DNA of 64,000 nucleotides from the NCBI GenBank assembly GCA_902506565.1, contig LR732703.1, forward strand, positions 3,764,256-3,828,255. Reading direction: 5' to 3'. Origin of the DNA: Burkholderiales bacterium 8X. GTDB lineage: Bacteria > Pseudomonadota > Gammaproteobacteria > Burkholderiales > Burkholderiaceae_C. This document shows positions 51,139-61,172 of this stretch, piece by piece (position 1 is the stretch's first letter; every line of letters begins with the position of its first letter). The position numbers and the translations under genes are program-made. Under the pieces are notes generated by a model. It saw nothing but the letters and a program-made list of their open reading frames with translations, was not told where the DNA came from and did not search any database.

Positions 51139-52974
51139 ATGAGCCGAGATTTGAATGCCCGCCGAAGATTCATTCGGCATGCCGCGGCGTTTTCGCTGCT
51201 TCCGGGTCTCGGCATGCCGTTGGCCGGACTCGCAGAGGCGCCAGGGGCTGGAGCGGGTCGCGCACGGGTCCGCCCGGGCGATGCCGCATGGCCGGCCGAG
51301 ACCGAGTGGCAGGGTTTGAGCCGCCAGGTGCAGGGACGGCTGATCCGGCCCGAATCGCGACTGCTCGCCTGCGCCGGAGCGCCCCGCAGTCCGGCTTGCG
51401 ACCGCGTGTTCCAAGGCATCCAGAACCCGTACCTGTTGGGCGACGATCCGGCCCTGACCCAGACGCTCGGCTGGGTCGATGCGTGGACTTCGATGCCGAG
51501 CGCCTATGCGGTGGCTGCACGCAGCACCGAGGACGTGCGGGCGGCGGTCGATTTCGCGCGGCGGCATCGGCTTCGCCTGGTGGTCAAGGGCGGCGGCCAC
51601 AGCTACCAGGGCACATCGAACGCCGCCGATTCGCTGCTGGTCTGGACCCGCGGCATGAACGCCATTCAGTTGCACGATGGATTCGTGCCGCAGGGCTGCG
51701 ACCGCATCGCCGCGCCGCAGCGGGCGGTCACGATCGAGGCTGGCGCGCTCTGGGGCGCCGCCTACGACGCGGTGACCACGCGCGGAGGCGGCTATGTGCA
51801 AGGCGGCGGCTGCATGACCGTCGGCGTTGCCGGCCTGGTCCAGAGCGGCGGCTTCGGCAGCTTCTCGAAACGCTTCGGACTCGCGGCGGCCAGCCTGCTG
51901 CAGGCCGAGGTCGTGACGGCCGATGGCGCGGTGCGCACCGTGAATGCCTGCCGCGAGCCGGAACTCTTCTGGGGCCTGAAGGGCGGCGGCGGCGGAAGCA
52001 TGGGCGTCCTCACCCGGCTCACGCTGCAGGTTCATCCGCTGCCGGACGAGTTCGGCACCGTCACCTGCGCGGTCCGCGCCCGTTCCGATCAGGATTTCCG
52101 CCGGCTGCTCGACCTGACGCTGCGCTTCTATGCGGAGCGGCTGCACAACCCGCATTGGGGCGAGCAGATCCGCATCCGCCCGGGCAACACGATCCGCATC
52201 GAGATGTTGTTCCAGGGGCTGAACCGCGGCGAGGCGCAGGCCGTGTGGCAACCCTTCTTTCAGACGATCACCGAATTGCCCGACGCATTCGAATGGACCG
52301 CGGCCCCGTTCGTGATGGCCTTGCCGGCCCGCACCTTCTGGGCGCCCTCCACCTTCAAGAAGATGGCGGGCTTCATGAAAGCCGACGATCGCCCGGATGC
52401 ACCGGAAGGCAATGTCTTCTGGGCCGGCGACCAGGGCCAGGCCGGCCAGGTTCTGCATGGCTACGAGTCCTGCTGGCTACCCGCAACGCTGCTGGCAGGC
52501 GGCGAGCGGCAGCGGCTGGTCGATGCACTGTTCGATGGCAGCCGGCACGGGGGGATCGCCTTGCATGTCAACAAAGGTCTGGCGGGCGCCGATCCCGCGG
52601 CTCGTCGCGCAGCCCGCGACACGGCGACCCATCCCGCGGTCCTCGAAGCCTTCGCGCTGGCGATCTCGGCCACCGAAGGACCGGCCGCCTACCCGGGCGT
52701 CCCGGGCCATGAGCCGGATGTCGAACGCGGCAGGCAGCGCGCGAGATCGACGGCTGCGGCGATGGCCGGGCTGCGCAGGCTGTTGCCGACGCCGGCGAGC
52801 TACCTGGCCGAAAGCAACTACTTCGAACGCGATTGGCAACGCGCCTTCTGGGGCGACAACCATGCCAGGCTGCAGGCGGTGAAGCGGCGATACGACCCGG
52901 ACGGATTGTTCTTCGTGCACCACGGCGTGGGCAGCGAGGGCTGGAGCGCGGATGGGTTCTCGCCCCTGACCTGA
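51139..52974 (+). CDS. FAD-binding oxidoreductase (berberine-bridge-type, Tat-exported)
   Basis: 611 residues. A twin-arginine-like signal (ARRRFIRHAAAFSLLPGLG) with a hydrophobic stretch ending AEA suggests export. The PCMH FAD domain has KGGGHSYQGTSN, with His154 the expected 8-alpha-histidyl link, and GGGCMTVGVAG, with Cys225 the expected 6-S-cysteinyl link, so the flavin is probably bicovalently attached as in BBE-like oxidases. The C-terminal berberine-bridge segment ends YFERDWQRAFWGDNH-type and DPDGLFFVHHGVGSE. It likely oxidises an alcohol, sugar or alkaloid-like substrate with O2. No partner is adjacent. Confidence 0.9.
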   Translation: MSRDLNARRRFIRHAAAFSLLPGLGMPLAGLAEAPGAGAGRARVRPGDAAWPAETEWQGLSRQVQGRLIRPESRLLACAGAPRSPACDRVFQGIQNPYLLGDDPALTQTLGWVDAWTSMPSAYAVAARSTEDVRAAVDFARRHRLRLVVKGGGHSYQGTSNAADSLLVWTRGMNAIQLHDGFVPQGCDRIAAPQRAVTIEAGALWGAAYDAVTTRGGGYVQGGGCMTVGVAGLVQSGGFGSFSKRFGLAAASLLQAEVVTADGAVRTVNACREPELFWGLKGGGGGSMGVLTRLTLQVHPLPDEFGTVTCAVRARSDQDFRRLLDLTLRFYAERLHNPHWGEQIRIRPGNTIRIEMLFQGLNRGEAQAVWQPFFQTITELPDAFEWTAAPFVMALPARTFWAPSTFKKMAGFMKADDRPDAPEGNVFWAGDQGQAGQVLHGYESCWLPATLLAGGERQRLVDALFDGSRHGGIALHVNKGLAGADPAARRAARDTATHPAVLEAFALAISATEGPAAYPGVPGHEPDVERGRQRARSTAAAMAGLRRLLPTPASYLAESNYFERDWQRAFWGDNHARLQAVKRRYDPDGLFFVHHGVGSEGWSADGFSPLT

Positions 52975-52989
52975 GCCAATCAACGGCGC

Positions 52990-53484
52990 TCAGATGCCGC
53001 CGAGGCCTCGCCAACCGGGACCGTCCGAGGGCGCCAGCCGGCCCAGCTTCTTGACCAGCCGAACGGCATCCTCGGCGCCTTCGTAGTAGCCGTCGCGGCG
53101 GCCTTCCTCGATGAAGCCGTGCCGCGCATAGAAGGCGCGCGCAGCCGCGTTGCCGATCCGCGCTTCGAGCCGGATGGCGCGGATGCCGCAGCAGCCCGCG
53201 GTTTCCTCCAGCCAGGCGAGCAGCGCCGAGCCCAGCCCGGAACGCCGAAGCCCGATGCTGACCGCGAAGAGCGCGATGTGCGCGTCGGTATCGGCGTACT
53301 TCATGATCGCGAAGCCGGCGAGCTGGTCGCCCTCGAGGCCGACGATCACGTTGGTCTCGGGGTCGCGGATGCAGCGCAGCACGCGGTGCTCGGTCCAGCG
53401 CCAGGGCAATCCGTACTCGATGGTCTCGCGCGACATCGCAGCGATGCCCGCGGCATCGAGCGGTCGGGCGAGCTGGATGATCAT
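52990..53484 (-). CDS. GNAT family N-acetyltransferase
   Basis: 164-residue acetyl-CoA-dependent acetyltransferase. The acetyl-CoA loop is near LRRSGLGSALLAWLEETA (~80-97), followed by RLEARIGNAAARAFYARHGF, the RimI-like signature. Possible targets are ribosomal proteins, amino acids or small amines. It lies 16 bases downstream of the YceH gene on the same strand and may be co-transcribed with it. Confidence 0.9.
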   Translation of the reverse strand: MIIQLARPLDAAGIAAMSRETIEYGLPWRWTEHRVLRCIRDPETNVIVGLEGDQLAGFAIMKYADTDAHIALFAVSIGLRRSGLGSALLAWLEETAGCCGIRAIRLEARIGNAAARAFYARHGFIEEGRRDGYYEGAEDAVRLVKKLGRLAPSDGPGWRGLGGI

Positions 53485-53500
53485 GGCGCGAGCACCCTGC

Positions 53501-54298
53501 TCAGTCGGAAGCGGCGCGCTCGCCGCGCGAATCAGTTTGCGGATCGATGCCGAGTTCGCTGCAGATCCGGGTGGTCAGCGCCTTGAGTTGGGCCAGCTCG
53601 GCTTCGAGCCGCATCACGTTGAGCTTCAAGGCGGCGACTTCGCCGAGCGACGCTTCGGCGGCGCCGCCGGCCCACATGCCCGATGTCGCACCCGAGGCCG
53701 CGTCGACACCGGAAGGTTCGATCGGCGCGCCGCCCAGCAGATGCATCCATCGGCTTTCTCGCGCCCCCGGCAGGCGGGCGAGCTTCACGACCAGCGCGCC
53801 GGCGGGCCGCGCGGCGAGCTCGTCGAGGAAGGCCTCGACCGACGAGATGTCGGCGAAGGAATGCATGCGCTCGCAGGCGATGCGCAGTTCGCCCGGTGTT
53901 TGCGGGCCGCGCAGCATCAGCACCGTGAGCAGGATGGCCGATTGCGACGGAATCCGAAGCCGCCGCTCCAGGTTGTGCTCGTAGCGCGAGACCCGGCCGC
54001 CGCTGCTTTCGGACGCGAGCGTGTAGCGCTTCAGGCTGTCGAGTGCGGCCTGCACCTCGGTATCGCCCAGTTCCATCAATGGATTGCGGCTGGTCTTCTG
54101 GTTGCAGCCGGCCACCAGCGCGTTCAATGTGAGCGGATAGCTGTCGGGCACGGTGCGCTGCTTCTCGGCCAGCACGCCGAGCACCCGGGTCTCGGTCGGC
54201 GAAAGCGCCGGCAGGGGTGCAGGAAGGTGGGTCTGCAAGGCGGCGGTGGAGCCGGATGCAGTCGCGGGAAGAGAGGAGGATGCGGCAGGTTCGGTCAC
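53501..54298 (-). CDS. YceH family (DUF480) protein
   Basis: 265 residues. DUF480 contains two winged helix domains; seen here are [20 protein letters not shown] (~32-51), [20 protein letters not shown] and [18 protein letters not shown]. The C-terminus ends with a heptad-like helix [21 protein letters not shown]. Function is unknown, possibly DNA-binding. GTG start; a second GTG eight codons upstream (54322) is possible. Divergent from metG. Confidence 0.88.
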   Translation of the reverse strand: MTEPAASSSLPATASGSTAALQTHLPAPLPALSPTETRVLGVLAEKQRTVPDSYPLTLNALVAGCNQKTSRNPLMELGDTEVQAALDSLKRYTLASESSGGRVSRYEHNLERRLRIPSQSAILLTVLMLRGPQTPGELRIACERMHSFADISSVEAFLDELAARPAGALVVKLARLPGARESRWMHLLGGAPIEPSGVDAASGATSGMWAGGAAEASLGEVAALKLNVMRLEAELAQLKALTTRICSELGIDPQTDSRGERAASD

Positions 54299-54411
54299 GC
54301 GCCGAGTGTAGGCCGGTGCCACCTAAAATGCCCCTCCGGCCGGCACTGCCGGCGGCTCTTTGCCGCAGACCTTCCGGTGCTCCGGCTCCACCCCCAGAAA
54401 GCGCCCCTTCG

Positions 54412-56502
54412 ATGCCCCAGCGCAAGCTCTTCGTCACCACCGCCTTGCCGTACGCGAACGGCAAATTCCACGTCGGCCACATCATGGAATACATCCAGGC
54501 CGACATCTGGGTACGCTTCCAGCGGATGCAGGGCCACATGGTGCATTTCGTCGGGGCGGACGATGCGCACGGCGCGCCGATCATGATCGCCGCCGAAAAG
54601 GCGGGCAAGACGCCGCAGCAGTTCGTTGCCGAGATCGCAGCCGGCCGCAAGGCGTACCTCGACGGCTTCCATGTCCGCTTCGACAACTGGCATTCGACCG
54701 ACAGCCCCGAGAACACCGAGCTGGCCCAGGGCATCTACCGAAGCCTCCGGGACGGCGGCATGATCGCCAACCGCACCATCGAGCAGTTCTACGACCCGGT
54801 CAAGGGCATGTTCCTGCCCGACCGCTACATCAAGGGCGAATGCCCGGTCTGCCATTCGAAGGACCAGTACGGCGACGCCTGCGAGGTGTGCAGCAGCGTC
54901 TATTCGCCGACCGAGCTGATCAATCCCTATTCGACCCTGACCGGCGCCGCGCCCGAGCTTCGCAGCTCCGAGCACTTCTTCTTCAAGCTGTCCGATCCGA
55001 AGGTGGTCGAATTCCTGAAGCAATGGACGCAGGACGGCAAGCTGCAGCCCGAGATGGCGCGCAAGGCGAGCGAATGGTTCGACGCCGGCATGGCCGACTG
55101 GGACATCTCGCGCGAGGCGCCCTACTTCGGCATCGAGATCCCGGACGCGCCGGGCAAGTACTTCTATGTGTGGCTCGATGCGCCGGTCGGCTACCTGGCC
55201 AGCCTCAAGAACCACTTCGACAAGGGCCAGGCACGGGAGCACTGGCACGAGCCTTCGCGCACGCCGCAAAGCTTCGACGAGTTCGTGGCCGACCCGGCCG
55301 TGGAGCAGGTGCATTTCATCGGCAAGGACATCGTCTACTTCCATACGCTCTTCTGGCCGGCGATGCTGCAGTTCAGCGGCCGCAAGACCCCGGCGCAGGT
55401 CAACGTGCACGGCTTCATCACGGTCTCGGGCGAGAAGATGAGCAAGAGCCGCGGCACCGGCATCGACCCGCTCAAGTACCTGTCGATCGGCATGAACCCC
55501 GAATGGCTGCGCTACTACATCGCGGCCAAGCTCAACGCCAAGGTCGAGGACGTCGATTTCACGGCCGAGGACTTCATGGCGCGGGTCAATGCCGACCTGA
55601 TTGGCAAGTACATCAACATCGCGAGCCGGGCCGCCGGCTTCGTCAGCAAGCGTTTCGGCGGCAGCCTGGCGAGCCCGGGGCCGGACGGTTCGGCGCTCCT
55701 GCGCGACCTGCAGGGCGCGGCCCGCGGCCTGGCCTCGCTCTATGACGGCCGCGACTATGCGCGGGCGCTGCGCGAGATCATGGCGCTGGCCGACAAGGTG
55801 AACGAATACGTCGACCAGAACAAGCCGTGGGAACTCGCCAAGAGCGACGAGCAGAAGGCGCGGCTGCACGACGTGTGCACGACCTGCATCGAGGCCTTTC
55901 GGCTGCTGACCGTGTATCTGAAGCCGGTGCTGCCGGCGCTGGCGGCGCAGGTCGAGGCTTTTCTCGGCTGCCCGCCCCTCGAGTTCGGCGATGCCGGGCG
56001 GCTGCTGGGCGAAGGCCATGCGATCGGCGTGTACAAGCACCTGATGCAGCGGGTCGACGACAAGCAGCTCGACCTGCTCTTCGAGCCGGCCGTCGCTGCC
56101 GCGGAGGATGCGGCGCCAGCAGCCGAAGTCGCCGGATTGCCGGGCGGCGAAGCCATCGCGGACACCATCACGATCGACGACTTCGCGAAGATCGACCTGC
56201 GCATCGCCCGCATCGTGGATTGCGCCAAGGTCGAGGGCTCGACCAAGCTGCTGCGGCTCACGCTGGACGCGGGCGAAGGCCGGCATCGCAACGTGTTCTC
56301 GGGCATCGCCTCGGCTTACCGGCCGGAAGAGCTCGTCGGCAAGCTCACCGTGCTGGTCGCCAACCTGGCGCCGCGCAAGATGAAGTTCGGCATTTCCGAA
56401 GGCATGGTGCTCGCGGCCAGCCATGCCGACGACAAGTCGAAGCCGGGCATCTACGTGCTGGAGGCCGCAACCGGTGCAACACCCGGCCTGCGGGTCCGCT
56501 GA
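54412..56502 (+). CDS. metG: Methionyl-tRNA synthetase
   Basis: 696-residue class I synthetase. HIGH-type motif [12 protein letters not shown] at ~13-24, zinc knuckle [17 protein letters not shown] (~144-160), KMSKS at ~342-346, and a C-terminal tRNA-binding (EMAP/ARC1-like) domain beginning [19 protein letters not shown] and ending near the C-terminus, as in the dimeric E. coli form. An upstream TAAAAT at 54324-54329 could be a -10. The gene is followed 17 bases later by a small lipoprotein gene. Confidence 0.98.
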   Translation: MPQRKLFVTTALPYANGKFHVGHIMEYIQADIWVRFQRMQGHMVHFVGADDAHGAPIMIAAEKAGKTPQQFVAEIAAGRKAYLDGFHVRFDNWHSTDSPENTELAQGIYRSLRDGGMIANRTIEQFYDPVKGMFLPDRYIKGECPVCHSKDQYGDACEVCSSVYSPTELINPYSTLTGAAPELRSSEHFFFKLSDPKVVEFLKQWTQDGKLQPEMARKASEWFDAGMADWDISREAPYFGIEIPDAPGKYFYVWLDAPVGYLASLKNHFDKGQAREHWHEPSRTPQSFDEFVADPAVEQVHFIGKDIVYFHTLFWPAMLQFSGRKTPAQVNVHGFITVSGEKMSKSRGTGIDPLKYLSIGMNPEWLRYYIAAKLNAKVEDVDFTAEDFMARVNADLIGKYINIASRAAGFVSKRFGGSLASPGPDGSALLRDLQGAARGLASLYDGRDYARALREIMALADKVNEYVDQNKPWELAKSDEQKARLHDVCTTCIEAFRLLTVYLKPVLPALAAQVEAFLGCPPLEFGDAGRLLGEGHAIGVYKHLMQRVDDKQLDLLFEPAVAAAEDAAPAAEVAGLPGGEAIADTITIDDFAKIDLRIARIVDCAKVEGSTKLLRLTLDAGEGRHRNVFSGIASAYRPEELVGKLTVLVANLAPRKMKFGISEGMVLAASHADDKSKPGIYVLEAATGATPGLRVR

Positions 56503-56519
56503 AATTGCAGGAGAAGACC

Positions 56520-56738
56520 ATGGGCACGTCGCGCAAGTCGCTCGCCATCTTGTCGATGTCGATGCTGGTCGCCTGGCTGCTCGGCGGCTGCGCTGTGGTC
56601 AGCGTGGCCAGCACCGCGGTCAGCGTGGGTGCCGGCGCCGTGGGACTGGCCGCGGACGCGGCCATCGGCACGGCACGGATCGCCGGCAAGGCCGTCGGAG
56701 CGGCGGCCGATGCGGTGATTCCGGACGGCGACGAGTAG
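56520..56738 (+). CDS. Small Ala/Gly-rich lipoprotein downstream of metG
   Basis: 72 residues. The lipobox is visible (LLGGC, Cys24) after a hydrophobic leader. The mature part is Ala/Val/Gly-rich with no Cys (VSVASTAVSVGAGAV), ending in an acidic DGDE. Good ribosome site (AGGAGA). The composition resembles the small NF038104-type lipoproteins of proteobacteria; the function is unknown. It directly follows metG on the same strand. Confidence 0.78.
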   Translation: MGTSRKSLAILSMSMLVAWLLGGCAVVSVASTAVSVGAGAVGLAADAAIGTARIAGKAVGAAADAVIPDGDE

Positions 56739-56804
56739 CGCGGCGCCGCCGCTCACCACGCGCCGCTCACGCACCGCTCGCCGCCCGGGCTCCGTTCGCC
56801 TGTG

Positions 56805-57476
56805 TCAGTTCTGCGCGAAGCAGTAGAGCAAGCCGCCCCCGCCCGTCTTCTTGAGCGCCTCCAGGCTGCAGCCCTGCGTGGCGTGCGACGAGTTCCAGGA
56901 CTTGGAGGGTGCGTCGTCACGCAAGCCCATCCGGTCGTGGTGGCCGACGATGGCCGACCCGTCGCCACTCTTGGTCCAGTTGCCGCAGGTGTTGTCCTTG
57001 CCGTCGCTCACGGCACGGCCATCCGGCGAGGAGCCGGTCAGGATGTCGTGCAGGTTGACCGGGTCGCCGCGGCCGCTGATGACCTCGCCCTTCTCGGTGA
57101 GCGCGGTGGTCTTGGCCAGGCGGTTGTTCGCATGCAGGTCCGCGACGCTGTTCGCGACGAGCTCGCCCTTGGCGTTCATCCACGGGCCGCTGCCAATGCG
57201 GTCGCGTGCATCCACCGCGGGGCTGCCGGCCATTGCGCTGTTGCTCAGGTAGGCGCGCCACGTGCGACTGCCGGCGCCGGCTGCGCTGGCGAGGCTTTGG
57301 CAATAACGGTCGGCGCCGGCAAGACCGCCGAAGTCCGCGCCCTTGCCGGGGTTCGTGCTGGTCACGAAGAAACCCATGCGGCTCTTGGATGCCATCGGGC
57401 CGCCGGCGCTGCACGCGCTCAACACGGCGGCGGCAGCAGCGCCAATGGCCAGGATCATCGACAGTTTCGGGCTCAT
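56805..57476 (-). CDS. Lipoprotein with endostatin/lectin-like domain
   Basis: 223 residues. A lipobox is visible (LSAC after AAAAAV). The mature region FFVTSTNPGKGADFGGLAGADRYC-type, RTWRAYLSNSA and TCGNWTKSGDGSAIVGHHDR, ending GCSLEALKKTGGGGLLYCFA, matches the collagen NC10/endostatin-like fold with paired Cys seen in bacterial exported lectin-like proteins. Probably extracytoplasmic and carbohydrate- or matrix-binding; the ligand is unknown. Start at MSPKLSM. It is divergent from the DUF3460 gene. Confidence 0.82.
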   Translation of the reverse strand: MSPKLSMILAIGAAAAAVLSACSAGGPMASKSRMGFFVTSTNPGKGADFGGLAGADRYCQSLASAAGAGSRTWRAYLSNSAMAGSPAVDARDRIGSGPWMNAKGELVANSVADLHANNRLAKTTALTEKGEVISGRGDPVNLHDILTGSSPDGRAVSDGKDNTCGNWTKSGDGSAIVGHHDRMGLRDDAPSKSWNSSHATQGCSLEALKKTGGGGLLYCFAQN

Positions 57477-57596
57477 GCTTTGTCTCCTACTCTTCAAATT
57501 GGGAAGTGGCGACGCTAACCGATGAGCGTTTCGGCTTCAATGCGGGATGTCCCAAGCCCGGCCGCTAAAATCCGGCCTCCGAAGGTCCAAGCCACC

Positions 57597-57803
57597 ATGT
57601 CCATCTTTGCCCGCCCCCACTACACGTCCGAGATCACGAGCTTCATCGACGAGATGAAAGCCAAGAAGCCGACGCTGGAGGCCGAGCAGCGCGCCGGCCG
57701 CGCCCTGCTCTGGGACAAGCACATCGACCGCAGCCTGCAAAGCGAGTACACCGAGGGCAAGGTGCCGATGCAGCCCTACGTCTACCAGACCAGCGTCAAG
57801 TAA
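57597..57803 (+). CDS. DUF3460 family protein
   Basis: 68 residues, function unknown; a small conserved cytoplasmic protein of beta-proteobacteria. Pattern FARPHYTSEITSFIDEMK, then LWDKHIDRS and QPYVYQT. Its TAA stop is immediately followed by the GTG of scpA, with no gap, so the two are translationally linked. A TAAAAT (57566-57571) upstream could be a -10. Confidence 0.9.
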   Translation: MSIFARPHYTSEITSFIDEMKAKKPTLEAEQRAGRALLWDKHIDRSLQSEYTEGKVPMQPYVYQTSVK

Positions 57804-58730
57804 GTGCCGATCCGGCCGGTTGCGACCTCGCGCGAGCGCCATGCCCACGGCGCCGGCTCGGGCAGTGGCGACGATCCGGCCGGCGCCGGCGACACGGCAA
57901 TCGCCGATGACGACCAGCCGCAGAACATCGCGATGCCGGAGGTGGTCGACCAGGTCGCCCTGGCAAGGCTCTACGGCGAGCCGCTTTTCGCGCTGCCCAA
58001 CGACCTCTACATCCCGCCCGAGGCGCTGCAGGTCTTCCTCGAAGCCTTCGAAGGACCGCTCGACCTGCTGCTCTACCTGATCCGCAAGCAGAACTTCAAC
58101 ATCCTCGACATCCCGATGGCGGGCCTCACGCGGCAGTACCTCGCCTATGTCGACCAGGTGCGCCGCACCAACCTCGAACTCGCGGCCGAATACCTGCTGA
58201 TGGCGGCCATGCTGATCGAGATCAAGTCGCGGATGCTGCTTCCGCCCCGCAAGTCGGCCGAGGGCGAAGAGGTCGAGGACCCCCGGGCCGAACTGGTGCG
58301 CCGCCTGCTCGAATACGAACAGGCCAAGCTGCAGGCCGCTGCGCTCGGCGCCGCACCCCAGGCCGGCCGCGACTTCTGGAAGGCCCAGGTCTACATCGAG
58401 CAATCGCTCAAGCCGCGCTTTCCCGAGGTGCATGTGGTCGACCTGCGCGATGCCTGGGCCGACATCCTGAAGCGTGCCAAGCTGGTCCAGCACCACAAGA
58501 TCTCGCGCGAGGAGCTGAGCGTGCGCGAGCACATGAGCATCGTGCTGCGCCACCTGCAGGGACGGCAGTTCGTCGAGTTCGAGAAGCTGTTCGACGTCGA
58601 GCGCGGCATTCCGGTGTTGATCGTCACCTTCATCGCGATGCTCGAGCTTGCCAAGGAAACCTTGATCGACATCACCCAGGCCGAAGCCTTCGCGCCGATC
58701 TACGTGCGGCTGGCCTACTCGGCCGCATAA
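57804..58730 (+). CDS. scpA: Segregation and condensation protein A
   Basis: 308-residue kleisin that bridges the SMC dimer with ScpB in chromosome condensation. The N-terminal block FEGPLDLLLYLIRKQNFNIL (~83-102) and LAAEYLLMAAMLIEIKSRML (~128-147) are the SMC-neck-binding family hallmarks; the C-terminal winged helix includes FEKLFDVE and FIAMLELAKE. GTG start directly after the DUF3460 stop. The first ~50 residues are extra, Gly/Ala/Asp-rich. scpB is not in the window. Confidence 0.95.
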   Translation: MPIRPVATSRERHAHGAGSGSGDDPAGAGDTAIADDDQPQNIAMPEVVDQVALARLYGEPLFALPNDLYIPPEALQVFLEAFEGPLDLLLYLIRKQNFNILDIPMAGLTRQYLAYVDQVRRTNLELAAEYLLMAAMLIEIKSRMLLPPRKSAEGEEVEDPRAELVRRLLEYEQAKLQAAALGAAPQAGRDFWKAQVYIEQSLKPRFPEVHVVDLRDAWADILKRAKLVQHHKISREELSVREHMSIVLRHLQGRQFVEFEKLFDVERGIPVLIVTFIAMLELAKETLIDITQAEAFAPIYVRLAYSAA

Positions 58731-58782
58731 GCCTGCATCGGACGAGCCCGCTCATCAAAAAGCTCGTGCGGCGCAGCGCTCG

Positions 58783-59796
58783 TCAACTGCCCGCGAGAGA
58801 CGCCTCCGAGCCGGGCTCACGTCCCATCAGACGGGCCACCGCCTCCTCCGGCTTCACCTGCCCATCCAGCAAAGCGACGACAGCCGTGGCGATCGGCATC
58901 TCGACGCCGAGATGCGCCGCACGCTGGACCACCGCCCGCGCGCAATAGACGCCCTCGGCCACATGCCCGAGCGAGGCGACCGCCTGCCTGGCGTCGAGGC
59001 CCTGCGCCAGGAGAAGGCCGACCTTGCGGTTGCGCGACAGATCGCCGGTCGCCGTGAGCACCAGGTCGCCGAGACCGGAAAGCCCCATGAAGGTCTCGGC
59101 CCGCGCGCCGAGCGCCACGCCCAACCGCGTCATCTCGGCCAACCCGCGCGTGATGAGGGCCGCCCGCGCGTTGAGCCCGAGCGCCAATCCGTCGGCAAGG
59201 CCGGTCGCGATGGCGAGCACGTTCTTGACCGCGCCGCCCACCTCCACGCCGACGATGTCGTCGTTGGCATAGACCCGGAGGCTCGGGTTGTGGAAGGCTG
59301 CGACCAGCAGATCGCGAACCTCGGCATGCGGACTTGCGGCCACCAGTGCCGTCGGCTGCCCGCGTGCGACTTCCTGCGCGAAGCTGGGGCCGCTCAGCAC
59401 GCCGGCCATCAACTCGGGCGCGATCGTTGCCTGGATCTCGTGGGCGAGTAGCCCGTAACCCAGGCTCGCGTGCATCGGCGGCTCGACGCCCTTGGACAAC
59501 CAGGCGACCGGGCCATTCACATCGCGAAGCGCCGAGAGCTGCTCGCGCAGCGCCGACATCGGGGTGGCCACGATGACCAGATCGAGACCGGCAAGCATCG
59601 CGCCCGGCTCGCCGGTGCACAAAACGATCGCATCGGGCAGCTGCACCTCGGGAAGGTAGCGCACATTGACGCGCGTCTCGTGCATCGACCGATGCTGCGC
59701 CGCGTCGCGGGCCCACAGCCGAACCTCGTGCTGCGCGGCCGCATTGACCGCGAGCGCCGTGCCCCAGGCGCCGGCACCGAGCACGCCGATCTTCAT
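58783..59796 (-). CDS. gpsA: NAD(P)H-dependent glycerol-3-phosphate dehydrogenase
   Basis: 337 residues. Reduces dihydroxyacetone phosphate to glycerol-3-phosphate for phospholipid synthesis. Nucleotide-binding [10 protein letters not shown] (~7-16), [10 protein letters not shown] (~137-146), the catalytic Lys in [16 protein letters not shown], and [19 protein letters not shown] are intact. Start MKIGVLGAG, 19 bases after the secB stop, on the same strand as secB and grxC; the gene order secB-gpsA is common. Confidence 0.97.
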   Translation of the reverse strand: MKIGVLGAGAWGTALAVNAAAQHEVRLWARDAAQHRSMHETRVNVRYLPEVQLPDAIVLCTGEPGAMLAGLDLVIVATPMSALREQLSALRDVNGPVAWLSKGVEPPMHASLGYGLLAHEIQATIAPELMAGVLSGPSFAQEVARGQPTALVAASPHAEVRDLLVAAFHNPSLRVYANDDIVGVEVGGAVKNVLAIATGLADGLALGLNARAALITRGLAEMTRLGVALGARAETFMGLSGLGDLVLTATGDLSRNRKVGLLLAQGLDARQAVASLGHVAEGVYCARAVVQRAAHLGVEMPIATAVVALLDGQVKPEEAVARLMGREPGSEASLAGS

Positions 59797-59815
59797 AGCG
59801 GGCCCGGTCTGCGAG

Positions 59816-60280
59816 TTACTGCGTGACGATCGGCGAACCTTGCTGTGCGGCGGCCTGTGCCTGCTGCTGCTCGAACATCGCCTGGAAGTTGATCTCGGCC
59901 AGGTGGACCGGCGGAAAGCCACCGCGCTGGATCACGTCGGCCACGTTGCCGCGCAGGTACGGGTAGACGATCTGCGGACAGGCGATGCCGAGGATCGGGC
60001 CCATCTGGTCTTCCGGCAGGTTGCGGATCTCGAAGATGCCAGCCTGCTTGCACTCGACCAGGAACACGGTGCGGTCCTGGATCTTGGTCTGCACGGTGGC
60101 CGAGACCGTGATCTCGAAAATGCCGTCCGTGACCGGCTGGGCGTCGACCCCGAGCTGGATGTCGACCGTGGGTTGCTCCTGTTCGAGCAGGATGGCCGGC
60201 GAATTGGGCTGCTCCAGCGACAGGTCCTTGAGGTAGACGCGCTGGATCTGGAAGACGGGATCGAGGTTGGTATCGGCCAT
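59816..60280 (-). CDS. secB: Protein-export chaperone SecB
   Basis: 154 residues, typical. Tetrameric chaperone that keeps preproteins unfolded and hands them to SecA. Recognised from [21 protein letters not shown] (given here in part), [16 protein letters not shown], and [25 protein letters not shown]. The C-terminus is Gln/Ala-rich. It is downstream of grxC on the same strand, as in E. coli. Confidence 0.98.
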   Translation of the reverse strand: MADTNLDPVFQIQRVYLKDLSLEQPNSPAILLEQEQPTVDIQLGVDAQPVTDGIFEITVSATVQTKIQDRTVFLVECKQAGIFEIRNLPEDQMGPILGIACPQIVYPYLRGNVADVIQRGGFPPVHLAEINFQAMFEQQQAQAAAQQGSPIVTQ

Positions 60281-60400
60281 GCTGGACTTTCGGGAATCGG
60301 TGCGGCGCGCATCGGCGGGTGGACCCCGCGACGGGCAGAAAGAGGTTGGGGTGTTGGGAAAAACCGGCGCGATTATCGCCCGCCGAAACTGACTGCCGGA

Positions 60401-60673
60401 TCAGCCGGCGGCGGAAGCGCCCTGCAGCAGCGGCATCAAGCCGCCGCGGCCGTCGAGCGCGATCAGGTCGTCGCAGCCGCCGACGTGGGTCTCGCCGATG
60501 AAGATCTGCGGCACGGTGCGGCGCTGGGTGATTTCCATCATCGTCGCGCGGGCCTGCGGATCGCTGTCGATGCGGATTTCCTCGATCTGGTCGACGCCCT
60601 TGGACTTGAGGATCTGCTTGGCGCGAATGCAGTAGGGGCAGACGGCGGTGGTGTACATCTTGACGGCTTGCAT
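60401..60673 (-). CDS. grxC: Glutaredoxin 3
   Basis: 90 residues. Glutathione-dependent thiol-disulfide oxidoreductase. Active site CPYC (~11-14), cis-Pro in TVPQIFIGETHVGGCDDL, all conserved. Start MQAVKMY is chosen over an open extension. It lies 22 bases downstream of the rhodanese gene and upstream of secB. Confidence 0.97.
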   Translation of the reverse strand: MQAVKMYTTAVCPYCIRAKQILKSKGVDQIEEIRIDSDPQARATMMEITQRRTVPQIFIGETHVGGCDDLIALDGRGGLMPLLQGASAAG

Positions 60674-60695
60674 CGGGGCTTCTTTCCTGGAAAAA

Positions 60696-61103
60696 CTAGG
60701 CCTTTTCGACAGGCAGATTAGCGTCTTTCCAGGACTTGAGTCCGCCTGCAATCGCTTGGGCCTGCTCGTAGCCGAGCTTTTTGGCCGCCGCCACCGCGCG
60801 CTGTGCGCGCCCGCCGCTCGCGCACATGAGCAGCACCGGCACCGACTTGTTCTTCACCACCGTGGCCAGCTTGGCCTCCAGCTGTTCGAGCGGGATGTTC
60901 TTGGAGCCGGTGGCATGGCCGGTGGCAAATTCCTCGGGGGTTCGCACATCGACCACCACGGCCCGCTGGCGGTTGATGAGATGGACCGCGCCCTGGGCGG
61001 TCAGCGAGCCGGCGTTGGCGCCGCGCACGAGCGGCCAGGCGAGCATGGCGCCCGAGCTGAGCACGATGGCGATCAGCATCCAGTTGTCGACGATGAATTT
61101 CAC
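60696..61103 (-). CDS. Rhodanese-like domain protein with membrane anchor
   Basis: 135 residues. One N-terminal transmembrane helix (WMLIAIVLSSGAMLAWPLV, ~8-26) then a rhodanese domain: VVVDVRTPEEFATGHATGSKNIP and the active-site loop MCASGGRAQRA with the nucleophile Cys at ~95. Probably a sulfur transferase at the membrane. GTG start with AAGGA nearby. It is the first gene of the grxC-secB-gpsA operon and is divergent from gpmA. Confidence 0.92.
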   Translation of the reverse strand: MKFIVDNWMLIAIVLSSGAMLAWPLVRGANAGSLTAQGAVHLINRQRAVVVDVRTPEEFATGHATGSKNIPLEQLEAKLATVVKNKSVPVLLMCASGGRAQRAVAAAKKLGYEQAQAIAGGLKSWKDANLPVEKA

Positions 61104-61111
61104 GGTAGTCC

Positions 61112-61139
61112 TTGGGAGGCAAACCCGGGATTTTAGAAT
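61112..61139 (+). promoter_or_regulatory. Possible gpmA promoter
   Basis: TTGGGA (61112-61117), 16-base spacer, TAGAAT (61134-61139), 33 bases upstream of the gpmA start. Four of six -35 bases match. Confidence 0.35.
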
Positions 61140-61172
61140 GCTGTCTTTACGCACGCGTCCCAAAGGCTCTCC

